64,000 bases of DNA, from positions 200,198,001 to 200,262,000 of the forward strand of contig JBITNC010000001.1 in the NCBI GenBank assembly GCA_050084985.1. Direction: 5' to 3'. This DNA is from Nageia nagi. Lineage: Eukaryota; Pinophyta. Below are positions 1 to 10,000 of this stretch, piece by piece (the first letter of the stretch is position 1; every line of letters begins with the position of its first letter). The notes below the pieces were generated by a model. It had not been told where the DNA came from. It searched no databases and worked only from the letters and a program-made list of their open reading frames with translations. Position numbers and translations under genes: made by a program.

Positions 1-1
1 G

Positions 2-240
2 AAGGCACCACCACCGCCACCACCTAAAAGGAGAAGGAGGAGCCCGACGCCCTCAGGTACGCTTCCTACTCCTTCTTCCCCTCTTTCTCTTTCTTCTGCT
101 CTGCCGACGCATACCGTTCCCATTTCTGTTTCCATCACCCTTCCCCCAATTCCTGCAGCTATTCCAGCTGTACCCACACCATTTCTCATTTCATCACCAT
201 CCACCCAACGGCAGAGCCCCATTCTTCCCACTTTACAAAT
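2..240 (+). pseudogene. Pro/Ser-rich N-terminal piece of the coiled-coil protein, out of frame
   Basis: Frame 2 is open from the window edge and reads as a low-complexity Pro/Ser/Thr-rich segment beginning with a basic PPPPKRRRSPTP patch that could be a nuclear localisation signal. Near 230-245 the coding look moves to the frame of the next ORF, which reads PSSPPSSPPPSSAP just before it, so I infer one frameshift joining the two. The true start lies left of the window. Proline-rich text is easily produced by C-rich DNA in any frame, so this is only suggestive. Confidence 0.4.
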
Positions 241-333
241 CCTCCCCTCACAAGCATCATCACAATACCTTCCTCGCCCCCATCCTCTCCACCTCCATCA
301 TCCGCTCCCTTCTCTATTTCAACACTTCCCGCG

Positions 334-1719
334 GTGGATCCTCCCGGAATCAGTACTTCAGGGGCCAGCCAAGCTAGTCCCTTCACGCCGGCCCAACAGA
401 TTGTTGCTGCTACAACTCAGGAGTTGAGCTCAAAATCTCCCTTTATTATGATTTCCGGGCAGCAGGTATCCGTGGAGGGCATCATGCAACAATATCAGCA
501 AATGAAGCAAGGACAAGATGCATGGATGCAGAGGCAGATGGGAAAACTCCCAATGCCGGAAAACCCGGTGAGGTTCCGGACCTCCATGGACCCAAAGAGT
601 AAGGTGCTAGAAATGGCCATCGCTCAAGAACCACAAGAGGGGCAGGGCGATCTGTCATCGATGAATACGCGGGTCAAAATAGATACCCGCAGCATCTCAC
701 GGAGCGACAAGAATGAGCTCCTGCAAACAGCTGTGGACCTTAATATAACTGAACTCACCAAATTAGAGGTCAGGTACCACAAGCTACAAAAGGCCCACGA
801 GGCCACGAAGCTGCAATTAGAAAACAATAAAATAAAGCTGAAAGCGGCGGAAAACACCATAACAATTTTGCAGACGAGTTTAGTGGCGGCCCCTACAGCG
901 GATATGCTCATCCAAAAGGAGGCTATCATCGCGCAAAAGGAGGCGGAAATAAATGCCAAGGCAGCAGAAATCAGCAACCTGAGTGCCAACCTGGCGGAGC
1001 TCCAAGCGAAGCTGGATGCCAAGAAGGTCGACAGATCTTTTCTGTTGGGAACCAAAGAAAAATTTTGGGAGTTGAAGGAGCAGGAGATAAAGGAATTGAT
1101 CCATCTGAGAGATTACGCGGAGCTATGCTTGTCAGAGCTAAAAAGGCTCGAAGCCGAAGTTATGAGATGCGAGAGTATTCTAAACCCCATCTCAGAACAG
1201 GCTAAACAGGCAAATAAAAAACTAAACAGCCTCTCAAATGAGGAATTGCAGTCCTATAACATTGGTGACCGAGTGGAGCTTATGTCGGCGATTGATTACC
1301 CAGGGAGGGGTAAATGGGTTTGTCAGGAGGTTCGGAATAATGTCCTGCGCCGGACGCAAGAGATGGAGACCCTAAAAGCAGAAATTCAAGGGTTGAACGC
1401 GTCCGGAATCCCAGAGTTATGGAGAAGCGACGGCACACTCGTCACAGAGGCTGATTTTTTGAGTAGTCTGCAGAATAAGATTCAGAATACAGATGATGTT
1501 GATACACTCCTGTTGTCCTTCGATGAGACAAATTTTGTGAAATTCTTTGATTCTTTGGTTAATGGCTGCTTGTGCATACAGCAATTGCTGAGAAGACATG
1601 CCCATAGATCATATGAGGTGCTGAATCATACGGCCTTAGCGCAAGCAAGGCTGAAGGATTTTTCCGGGATCCCGGCGAATTGGGATAAAGTCCAGCAGAT
1701 CCTGAATCTGCAGAGCTAA
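334..1719 (+). CDS. Unrecognised 461-aa coiled-coil protein, probably an extra ORF of a retroelement
   Basis: Open frame ending in TAA at 1717-1719. Codon 334 is GTG and the first in-frame ATG is at 448; the frame is open back to 28, so the start is unresolved and the protein probably begins outside the window. Residues 1-90 are Ser/Gln-rich (MQQYQQMKQGQ). Residues about 130-340 are a long heptad-rich coiled coil (LEVRYHKLQKAHEATK, then AEINAKAAEISNLSANL). About 110 C-terminal residues are compact and mixed. There is no zinc knuckle, protease, RT or integrase motif. Codons are GC-richer than anywhere else in the window and there is no internal stop, unlike the elements to the right. Known plant mobile-domain and transposase_28-type retroelement ORFs often end in coiled coils, so that is one possibility; a gag-like structural protein is another. 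Function unknown. Confidence 0.6.
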   Translation: MDPPGISTSGASQASPFTPAQQIVAATTQELSSKSPFIMISGQQVSVEGIMQQYQQMKQGQDAWMQRQMGKLPMPENPVRFRTSMDPKSKVLEMAIAQEPQEGQGDLSSMNTRVKIDTRSISRSDKNELLQTAVDLNITELTKLEVRYHKLQKAHEATKLQLENNKIKLKAAENTITILQTSLVAAPTADMLIQKEAIIAQKEAEINAKAAEISNLSANLAELQAKLDAKKVDRSFLLGTKEKFWELKEQEIKELIHLRDYAELCLSELKRLEAEVMRCESILNPISEQAKQANKKLNSLSNEELQSYNIGDRVELMSAIDYPGRGKWVCQEVRNNVLRRTQEMETLKAEIQGLNASGIPELWRSDGTLVTEADFLSSLQNKIQNTDDVDTLLLSFDETNFVKFFDSLVNGCLCIQQLLRRHAHRSYEVLNHTALAQARLKDFSGIPANWDKVQQILNLQS

Positions 1720-1810
1720 AGGAATGCACAATTCTTTGATTCATGTAAATAACAGAATGGGTTCTAAATTCCTCTTCCATAAAGGCGAAATTTTCCCTCA
1801 GAAGTCGCCA

Positions 1811-1830
1811 CAATGTAGATTCCTACATTG
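1811..1830. other. Perfect 8-bp stem-loop after the coiled-coil ORF
   Basis: CAATGTAG, four bases ATTC, then CTACATTG: a perfect 8-bp inverted repeat about 90 bases after the stop codon at 1719. It could lie in the 3' untranslated region of that ORF or mark an element edge; nothing in the sequence decides between these. Confidence 0.4.
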
Positions 1831-1839
1831 AAATTCTTG

Positions 1840-2960
1840 AAATAGGGTCCGGGGTATTTTAATTATTGTCCTAAGTTCACCTAAATGTCCCCGGAGCCAT
1901 TCCGGAATAAATAAACGGCCGGAGTCAGTGAATAAAGCCCTCCGGAATGAAAAGAAGAGGTCGCGGAGAAAAGATAGTCATATTTTGGCGAAGACCGAAT
2001 TCCGGAACAAGATGACGTCTGCAAGGAGTAACTTCGTATCCGGAGCCTTCGGGTAAAGCATTCCGGAAAAATAAGAAGGTGACATCAGCAAGGATGGACG
2101 AGGTTCACAATTGCCAAGGACTCCGGAGTCCGGAGGAGATGACGCCAGCAAGTAGTGACTTAGTAGCCGGAGCCATAAAGGAAAACATTCCGGAGGAAAG
2201 AAAGATGACGTCACAGGTGAAACGACGTTCGCATTTTGATGGAACCGGAGTCCGGAGATGACGAGTCATCAAAGGTAACTAGAAGGCCCGGAATCTGTGC
2301 ATGGAGCATTCCGGACATATGAAGGCGATGTCACAGGTAGAACAGTGTTCATATCTTGCAGGAAATCAGACTCCGGAAGCAATGAAGTCTACACCGTCTT
2401 ATCCGGAAGGCGAAGCGTTCCGGAGGTCCGGAAATGACGTCACATGGAAAGGCAAAGTCTACATCCGGAAGGGAAACCGGAGCCCGGAACAGATGACATC
2501 AGCAAAAAGAAGATTAGTATCCGGAACCAGCGAGCGAGAAATTCCGGAGATTCAAAGGTGATGTCACAAGGAGATATAAAGTTTACAATCATAAAGCAAA
2601 CCGGAGCCCGGAATGGATGACATCATCAAGGAGTGACTTAGTGTCCGGAGCCAATGGAATGAAGAATTCCGGAGACTTGAAGCTGACGTCAGGTGAAGGG
2701 GAAAAGATTAACATTTGGAATTAAGACCACGTCAAGAGGAAAACAGGCCCGCAACGAAAGATCAAAGAGTCAGAGTCGGAGAATTGAACATCCCGGGAGA
2801 GAGAGAGAGAAGTCTGCAAAATTCCAGAGCGCCATCATCAAGGGAATCGAATTATCAGCAATCTGCCCCATTTTGTAACAGTCGGCCAAGTGTCATATGT
2901 AGTTGATAGCAGTTCAAGAAGGCCGGAATCTTGCGGCCGTTTTTGTAAACGTTTCCGTTC
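1840..2960. repeat. Array of TCCGGA and TGACGTCA-like words (probable LTR U3 or regulatory region)
   Basis: About 1.1 kb without coding potential in which the palindrome TCCGGA or its core CCGGA recurs roughly every 25-60 bases, alternating with TGACGTCA, TGACATCA and TGATGTCA. A degenerate longer unit can be read: CCGGAGCCCGGA, ATGACATCAGCAAGGAGTGA, CTTAGT, CCGGAGCC, ATTCCGGA, TGACGTCACAGGTGAAA. Clear versions lie near 2010, 2139, 2490 and 2610. TGACGTCA is the known core bound by plant TGA/ASF-1 class bZIP factors. Together with the TATA box at 2989 the arrangement looks like the U3 of an LTR. I could not fix either LTR edge. Confidence 0.6.
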
Positions 2961-2988
2961 TGTAACCTTGTAACTGTTGTTAATACAG

Positions 2989-3017
2989 TATAAATATATG
3001 AAAATAAAGAGAAACTA
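2989..3017 (+). promoter_or_regulatory. TATA box and AATAAA-like signal downstream of the CCGGA array
   Basis: TATAAATA begins at 2989 and is followed 15 bases on by AATAAAG. A promoter and a polyadenylation-type signal placed close together after a repeat-rich upstream region fit the U3/R part of an LTR. No matching second LTR is present in the window, so this is inferred from layout alone. Confidence 0.45.
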
Positions 3018-3319
3018 GGGTCGGAAGCCTAGTATTGCCCTTTTCATTTGTTCTCGAAGACCTGTAGCTTCAGTCCGGTACTATGAAACCATCTTGACCT
3101 TTCTTGTCTAGCACTCGTAATTGTTATTCTTAATTTGGTTACATTGTGGCAGCTTAGCTTGTTTCCTGAGTAATAGTTGCGGGTTGCTAGTATAACTGTG
3201 TCTGCTACATGGTAGAGTAGAAGCCGGGGAGCTATTCAGAGAGTGAGGACTTGTTCTGTGGCTGCGACACTAGATTCAGGCCAAGGTTTCGCATACTGCG
3301 AAAGCCTGCGCTGAACTAG

Positions 3320-3535
3320 TGATCTACCCCTTTGCTTTCTCTCTCGTTACCCTATCCTTTTATCCCTTTCCTGTTACTCTATCCTTTTATCCCTTTCCTG
3401 TTACTCTCATCCTTTTGCTTACATTCCTCGCACCCTGTCCTTTTTATTTCCTCTCTTGTTACCCTTACTCTTTTGCTTTAATCTCTCGCACTCTGTTCTT
3501 TTTATCTCTTTCCAGTTACTTTTTCTATACCCAAT
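3320..3535 (+). repeat. Pyrimidine-rich tract with 27-bp tandem repeats
   Basis: A strongly strand-biased C/T tract. GTTAC followed by CTATCCTTTTATCCCTTTC recurs with a 27-bp period at 3346, 3373 and 3400, and looser copies follow near 3455 and 3510. It sits between the presumed LTR or leader and a short coding start at 3534. The ORFs through it are low-complexity artefacts. Confidence 0.65.
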
Positions 3536-3717
3536 GGATAAGGAACCGGCCTTCTCCGGAGATCAGGCTGCGTCCTACAGTCTGTTCGTGAACTACTTTG
3601 GTTAAGATTGTTCCAGGCGCACATATCACACAATCTCAATCAACAAGTCCTATAGGCTCTGTAGGCACTACTCCTCTAGGTCAGGGTACCGAAGAGACTA
3701 GTAGATGGCAGAGGTAA
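3534..3717 (+). pseudogene. Short frameshifted coding remnant
   Basis: An ATG at 3534 opens a 23-codon frame starting MDKEPAFSGDQ and ending in TAA at 3603-3605. Stepping one base, the next frame continues with coding-like text (GAHITQSQSTSPIGSVGTT) to TAA at 3715-3717. GC content matches the rest of 1-3768. It could be the beginning of gag after the leader of the CCGGA-bearing element, cut off near 3768. I do not recognise the protein. Confidence 0.35.
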
Positions 3718-3768
3718 CTGAGTAGTCCTAGTAGACCAGGCAGTGGTTGGGGTAGTCCTTGAGGATAC

Positions 3769-4306
3769 CCTTTTTCATGATGTTATTTTTATATTCTTAT
3801 GAGGTTATTAGACCCTTGTATTTTATTATATGATTCATGACGTTATGATGACCTTTTGATGGACTATGATGATGTATATATAGATAGATAGATCTTTGAT
3901 ATTTATGGTACTTGTATGATTTTTAATGCATGAGTTTTCATTTTATACATAGATTTGTGATAAAATAGGTATGATGTGATGTTATGTAGATCATAATTGT
4001 CTTTTAATTACTTGATGATGAATATATGTTAATGATAGATGTAATTTTCAAAATGTATGATGCATAGATATAATTGTGGAATGTATGATGTATAATGATG
4101 AAATATATAACATATATCAACAAATTAGTTTGATGATGTTACTAATCTCAAAATTAAGTTAATAATAAATACAATTATAGTTGCTATAAATAATGAATCT
4201 AATTTATGATTTTAATAAGTTAAGTTATTTAAGGACATATTTTTATTATATTTTTGCAGAATCAGATGCATCATCTTCCGTACTTGGCAATTTTACAATA
4301 AACTTT
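3769..4306. other. AT-rich spacer; composition break near 3768
   Basis: Base composition drops sharply to very AT-rich near 3768, which I take as the junction between the CCGGA-bearing element and Tat-1 or its flank. I see no ORF, LTR edge or target duplication. A short GATA run lies near 3884. The 3' LTR expected for Tat-1 is not recognisable here, so Tat-1 is probably truncated on this side. Confidence 0.5.
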
Positions 4307-4580
4307 TTGACATGACAAACTAGTGACTTATGGATGTATATGAACATTAACTTTATCTTGGTCAGGAGAATAATAAATAATCATTCTTATCCTTTCCAAA
4401 GAAAAGCAATTTTAATAATGTTCAAAGGTAATAGATAATAGTAAAAATGGCTTGACATGACACACTAGTGACTTATGGATGCATATGAACATTAACTTTA
4501 TCTTGGTCAGGGGAACAATAAATAATCATTCTTATCCTTTCCAAAGAAAAGCAAATTTTAATAATGTTCAAAGGTAATAG
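4307..4580 (-). repeat. Tandem duplication, about 145-bp period, in the 3' end of Tat-1
   Basis: Two near-identical units, 4307-4434 and 4452-4580. Both contain CTAGTGACTTATGGATG, then TTAACTTTATCTTGGTCAGG, and end in TTCAAAGGTAATAG. They lie beyond the last ORF of Tat-1, where Tat/Ogre elements are known to have a fast-changing 3' UTR that often acquires tandem repeats. Tat-2 has an array of similar period (147 bp) in the same position but with little visible sequence match. Confidence 0.8.
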
Positions 4581-4680
4581 TATTCTTGAAAGGAATGGGT
4601 TTAACAAAATGATACAAATGATTCTAAACACAAACAAAATACAAATTATGACAAAAGATTAGGTGATTTTGGATTAATAA

Positions 4681-5560
4681 CCAAGTTATTATAACATCTA
4701 CCTTATCTTTCTTTATCTCGAGATTTGACAACCTAAGATGATATCAAAACAATATTGTTATATGTTGATAAAAAATCTATAAACTCCAGTGTGTGTAGTG
4801 AGATTCATTTCTTTTCTTAGATCATTTGAGATGAAATATCCTAGAGACATTAATGAGCTAGTCTATCTGTATGAAATGTATAGAGGTACATAGGAAAGAA
4901 GGTCGCTAACCAAAATGGACATATCACCACTCGTAAGGTATGCCCCATTGCCAGATAGGCGTCCATAGCCCCGATAAGGATTAACCCCTTGATCTCACTA
5001 CAACCTTGCTCTACTGCCAGTCAGGCATCCATAGCCCTGGTAGAGGATATTGTAATCACCCAAGAATCATTGATGTAATGTAGCAATTTTTTTTTTTTTG
5101 TCATCTTTTTTTTTTTTTTATCAAATGATTCTTGGGTTCGAGATGAATCGAATAATAGGATAGACACATAACTTTCACCCTTAATATCTCTTAGAATGAT
5201 TTCATTCAAATTCTCTTAGAATTTTTTAATGTTGTAAGTGCTTGGAGTTTTTGGATTTTCCTTCAAACACAAACTTTATGTTTTTATATCATCTATGGTA
5301 TATCATTTCTTTATGGCAGAAAAGACAAAGTGAATGTAGTGATAATAAGGAGATTATTCTAAAATGACCTTTTCACACATTACACGTTTACTGGATAACC
5401 ACTTTTACAATGACATGCAATATACATTTACATTATACAAGGGCAGGGCACCCAATTGCCAAGTGACCTCTAGATGTTTCCATCTAGGTAGATTTTATAA
5501 TTTTTATGTGTTTTATAGTTTTCAATTTTTTATGATTTTATAATTTTTTAGGATTTTATA
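4681..5560 (-). other. 3' UTR of Tat-1 with a block shared with Tat-2
   Basis: Non-coding. About 4780-5030 is the reverse complement of Tat-2 60727-60950 (for example GGATTAACCCCTTGATCTCA against TGGGATTGAGGGGTTAATCC), so both elements keep the same 3' UTR block although Tat-2 lost pol. A short unit, GCCAG..AGGC.TCCATAGCCC, occurs twice, at 4950 and 5016. Long T runs lie at 5087-5099 and 5108-5119. No PPT or LTR edge is visible. Confidence 0.6.
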
Positions 5561-5563
5561 ATT

Positions 5564-6791
5564 TTAAATTTTTCTAGGGAATCTATTCATGACGTGTTCA
5601 AATCGAGTTTGTACTGCATCAGGATTAAATGAACAATGTGTTGAACTAAACAAAAAACTAAAATCTAATACCACTTGATTATGATAGATTTCTAGAACAC
5701 AATAATCTAAGTGTTCGAATGTTACGGTTTGAGTGATAGAGATGATTTGTTCTCGATGTTTTAAAGTCAGGTTGTGAGTATAATCAACTATTATTTTGGG
5801 CTTTTCTATAGTCCATAAAAGATAGAAATATATCATTAAATCATATTCTAAGTTAGGGGCACACCATAACTCAAATGCGTTGATACAAACAATAACTTGA
5901 TATCCATTTACTTTGACATCCCAACCGTAAGATTCACGTGCATCATAGAATGTCAAGGCCATTTTTTGTTGTATTTCAAGAGGCATGGAAAAGATATTTG
6001 AATACAAAGGAGTAGGAACATTACGAATAACTTTCATAAAGATATCTTTGTCATACCTACTTTCGAACCCCGGAAGATAACTTCCATTATTTTGTACTCT
6101 ATGTCCTTTCGATAGTTTTTTTGATAATCTCATTTCTAACCCTTATTTGATTCATCATTGTAAGTTCAGTAATACGATAAGCTTGCCTTTTCTCCAACTT
6201 TCATTTCCAAATTGTGTGTCGCATTTGCATGTGAGAAAATCTATGAGTTTGCCTATAGTGTTGTTGTAACGTTCTAGGAAGAAAAGCCACAAAAGTATTT
6301 GAAAAATCATAAATTACCCTTTTATGAGGTAAATAATGTAAAATTTCATCCATCCATTCTAGGCTTTTGGTTAATTGTTTAATGTATTTCAACCTAGCTA
6401 AAAGGAGTGAGTACTCAGTTAATTGGCAATTTATGATGATTCTCGATATTCCATAAGGCCATTGTAGGCAGAAAGCTATTATTTCTTGTGATATTCTTTC
6501 CATATGGGTGAAATAGATTTATGGATCTAAAATAATGCTTACTTCATATCCACAAAAAGTGACTTTCCAACCATTATTTATACCACAAAACATATGGTAT
6601 GTTCTTTCAAATTGTTCATCAATAGTCAATTGTAAATAATTTAAGAGATTAAGATCAAATCCATGTTTTAAATATGTTAATGCTAAATCATCTGGATATC
6701 TTAGTGGTGGAAATTGTACTTGTGGTTGCACTATGCTACCTTCAGTAGATTCCTTTGCCAGATTCATCTTTTCTATTTTAATCATTAACAC
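5564..6791 (-). pseudogene. Extra sense-strand ORF downstream of integrase in Tat-1, unrecognised
   Basis: Three minus-strand blocks follow each other after integrase: 6791-6519 (90 codons), 6503-6201 (100 codons) and 6133-5564 (189 codons), together about 400 codons with two interruptions. The first and last hold a similar module, NNGWKVTFCGYEVSI and SYGWDVKVNGYQVIV, each preceded by a helix-like stretch ending near FCG or FYD, so the protein seems to contain an internal duplication. There is no signal peptide or membrane segment, which argues against an envelope-like protein although the position, after pol and in sense, is where env-like ORFs sit in related elements. No homologous block is visible in Tat-2, where this interval is deleted. 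I do not recognise the family. Confidence 0.6.
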
Positions 6792-6871
6792 TTGACAAAT
6801 ATTAATACTTTTGTTTATTTATTAATTTAACAATAAAATAAAATGAAAGAAAACTAATGTACATTTTTTTT

Positions 6872-8050
6872 TTATGTATAGAAGGGTCGAAGATGCATGA
6901 TATTTATAGGTTCACGCTCTTCATTTCCTTCTAAGTCTGATAAATTATAAGTTCCTTTACCAATTTTTTTCTTAATGATATATGGTCCTAACCAATTTGG
7001 AGCAAACTTATCTCTAAGCTATCGTTCTATTTGTGAAGTTTGTTGATTTTCTTTTAAAACCAAATCACCTATTTTGAACTTAGGAATTAGAGCCCTTTTA
7101 TCAAAAGCTCATTTTATCCTCTTTTGATAAACATGCATATGCTCTAAAGCATTGATACATTTTTCATTTAAAAGCAATAATTGATCTAAGCGAGTCTATC
7201 TTGCTTCTTTGTCAGAATTTTGCTCACTTAGATTTACTCTAAGGGATGGTATCTCAAGTTCTATGGGTAAGATGGCTTCTATTCCATATACTAAAGAGAA
7301 TGGTGTTGCCCCAATAGGAGTGCATACACTGGTACGATAAGCCCATAAGGCTTTTGGTATTTACATATGCCAATCTCTATGAGAATCATTTACTCTTTTT
7401 ACTAAGATGTTCCAAATAGTTTTATTAGTAGCCTCTACCTGTCCATTGCCTTGTGGATAATATGGAGTGGAAAAACTTTGTTTAATTTTATACTTGTCAC
7501 ATATTTGTTTTACATCCTTATTTTTAAAATTCTTTCCGTTATCCGTAATTAATTGGTTCGGTATGCCGAATCTACATATAATATAATTTTCTATAAATTT
7601 AGCAATTCGTGAACCAGTGGTGGAAGTCATGGGAATAGCTTCTACCCATTTGGTAAAATATTCAGTTGCTGTAATGATGAACTTGTGTCCACCAAAAGAT
7701 ATAGGTGTAATTTGTCCTATTAAATCTAATGCCCATTTAGAGAATGGGCAAAGTGATTGTATAGGATGTAGTTCTTGAGATGGTTGTGAAAATAAATGAG
7801 CGTATTATTGACATTTTTTAACATATTCACAACAATCTTTTTCCATAGTTGGCCAATAATACCCCATTCATATTAATCATTTTACAATCGCAACACCATT
7901 AAAATGTCCTCCGCATGTTCCATCATGGGCGGAGGATATAGCTTTTTTAATATCAGTCCATTCAAGACATTTGAGTAAAATACCGTTGAAATTTCATCGA
8001 TGCAAGATATCCCCTATCAAACAATATTTAGTTGCTTTAATTTTAAATGC
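6872..8050 (-). pseudogene. Tat-1 integrase
   Basis: The integrase end of pol, which joins element cDNA into host DNA. The N-terminal zinc-binding part ends in HDGTCGGHF with a following C..C pair (DCCEYVKKCQ). The catalytic core has the three acidic positions: LDLIGQI, TDNGKNF and GQVEATNKT, spaced as in Ty3/gypsy integrases. The C-terminal end has the GPY-type motif (LGPYIIKKKIGKGTY) and finishes HLRPFYT with TAA at 6872-6874. A 89-codon block (7630-7361) survives; elsewhere there are single stops, for example in MGYYWP-flanking sequence and after DWHM. It directly continues the RNase H reading and precedes the extra ORF. Confidence 0.9.
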
Positions 8051-9178
8051 TCATCGTGATGATTTATTAAGGTTTGCAGGAAGAGTTCCAAATTTTAAAA
8101 AATCTGTCAATTCCTTGTACCAATTATCTTTATTAGTTACGTCAATATTTAACACACTTTTTTCTTCATCTTCCTGTTGCAATGATGATTGAGACAATTG
8201 AATTATTTCAACTTGAATTGAAGATTTTTTAGGATCTTCTAGGATAAGAGATCCAATAGAAGCCATAGCATCTGCAAATCTATTAGATGATCTTGGTGCC
8301 ACTTTTATACTAAATTGGTTAAAAATTTTTAATAATTCCTCAACTAACGCTTTATACTTTTGAAGTAAAGGTTCTTTACATTGATAGATTCCTTTCACTT
8401 GATTTACGATGAGTAAAGAATCTCCAATAATCTTAATTCTTTTAAGTTTTAATTTAACAGTAGTTTTTAATGCTAATATCAAAGCTTCATATTCTACATT
8501 ATTATTAGTACAAGGAAATTTTAATTTAAATGAATATGGTATAGGGATCCCTTGCAGAGTTATAAATACAACACCCGCTCCACCACCTTGTTCACATTGA
8601 GAACCATCAAAGTGTATTGTCATATCCCAATCATCCTCAGTTTCTATAGGTATTTCAATTTCATATAATTGAAACACCCCATCATTAGGTAATTCAATGA
8701 CAAGGGGTTTATTATCTTGCAATGGAGCATCAGCGAGATAGTCAGCAATTACTTGTCCTTTTATTAACTTTTGTCCAATAAAATGTAAATCAAATTTAGT
8801 TAAGTGCATTATCCACTTTGCAGTTCTTGAATTTTGATAGGTTTTATTCATCATATATTTCAATGGATCCACTTTAGAGATGACATATGTTGTATGATTT
8901 AGCATATAATGTCAAAGTTTTTTAGTAGCAAAAATGATAGCAAGACATAATTTTTCCAAATATATGTACTTAATCTCGTAGCTCACTAGGGTTCTACTTA
9001 GATAATATATAGCTTGCTCTTTATTGTGTTCATTCTTTTGAGCAAGCATTATTCCTAAAGCATTTTCAATAGCAGAGATATATAATAAAAAGGGTACATC
9101 TTTTCTTGGTGGACTTAAGACAGGAGGAGATAATAAATATCTTTTAATTTCATCGAATGCATCTTGTTGCTCTTTTCC
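8051..9178 (-). pseudogene. Tat-1 tandem RNase H: degenerate native domain plus archaeal-type domain
   Basis: From 9178 the native gypsy RNase H runs (AFDEIKRYLLSPPVLSPP, LEKLCLAIIFATKKL, one TGA where an Arg codon is expected, then HYMLNHTTYVISKVDPLKY). Where a catalytic Asp is normally found it reads LYISAIENA, so the native domain looks inactive. From about 8630 a second RNase H follows with all four acidic positions: HFDGSQ, NNVEYEAL, GDSLLIV and RFADAMAS. A second, archaeal-type RNase H taking over from a decayed native one is established for Tat elements. The last 284 codons (8905-8051) are uninterrupted. Confidence 0.9.
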
Positions 9179-10000
9179 CTAATGATATTCAATCCCCTTT
9201 TTTAATAATTTTGTAAATGGTTTACATTTATCAGAAAGTTGAGCTATAAACCTTCTAATGGCTTGTAACTTACCCTGTAAACTTTGTAATTGTTTTAGAT
9301 TTGCAGGAGGTGGCATGTCTACTACTACCTTCACTTTACTAGGATCTATTTCAATTCCTCTTTGGGATACAATAAATCCTAATAATTTTCCTGAAGTTAC
9401 ACCAAAAACACATTTTTTTGGATTTAATCTTACTTTATATTCTAATAATCTATCTAAGACTTTAATTAGGTCTTTTCCATGATCTACTCGATATTTAGAT
9501 CTAACCAACAAATCATCGACATAATCTTCTACTATGTCATGCATATAGTCATGGAATATATAAGTCATAGTGCTTTGATAAGTTGCCCTGACATTTTTTA
9601 ATCCAAAAGGCATAAATTTATAACAAAAGTTACCCCAAGGAGTTATAAAATCCATTTTATGTTGATCTTCAGTAGCTATTTTTATTTGATTATAACCAAA
9701 AAACCCGTCCATTAATGATAACATATCATGTCCTGCTGTTGAGTCTACCAAACTATCAATGCTAGGTAGAGGGAAATCATCCTTAGGACAAGCTTTGTTA
9801 AGATCACGAAAATCTATGCATATTCTTATTTTTCCACTTGGTTTTTTCACAAGTACCATATTAGATATCCAATTTGAATAATCTATAGGTTGTATAAATT
9901 TAGCTTATAATAATTTTTGAAGTTCTTCTTTTACCATTAATGGTATAGTAGGATGCATTTTACGTAATTTTTGTTTAACAGGTTTAGCATCAGACTTTAA
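9179..10000 (-). pseudogene. Tat-1 reverse transcriptase
   Basis: Copies element RNA into DNA. Reads from KQKLRKMHP through SGKIRICIDFRDLNKACPKD, LMDGFFGYNQI, FCYKFMPFGLKN and the catalytic YVDDLL box to LGFIVSQRGIEIDP and the SLQGKLQAIRRFI connection region. All RT catalytic Asp positions are present. The 226-codon block 9859-9179 has no stop; it ends at a TAG where Trp is expected (TGG to TAG), and one stop separates it from the upstream 318-codon frame. Typical of Ty3/gypsy RT in sequence and order. Confidence 0.93.

Noticed and set aside
624-1104. Minus-strand ORFs of 143 and 74 codons opposite the coiled-coil ORF
   Set aside because: They are shadows of the plus-strand frame: Leu/Ser/Ala-rich translation of the antisense of Glu/Lys codons, with no motif of their own.
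3319-3591. 90-codon ORF of Phe/Leu/Pro repeats
   Set aside because: Translation of the pyrimidine-rich 27-bp repeats; any frame through such DNA is open and hydrophobic. Not a membrane protein gene.
4307-4580. Two copies read as LTRs of a small TRIM-type element
   Set aside because: The units are separated by only 17 bases, lack TG/CA ends and primer site, and fit a simple tandem duplication in the 3' UTR of Tat-1.
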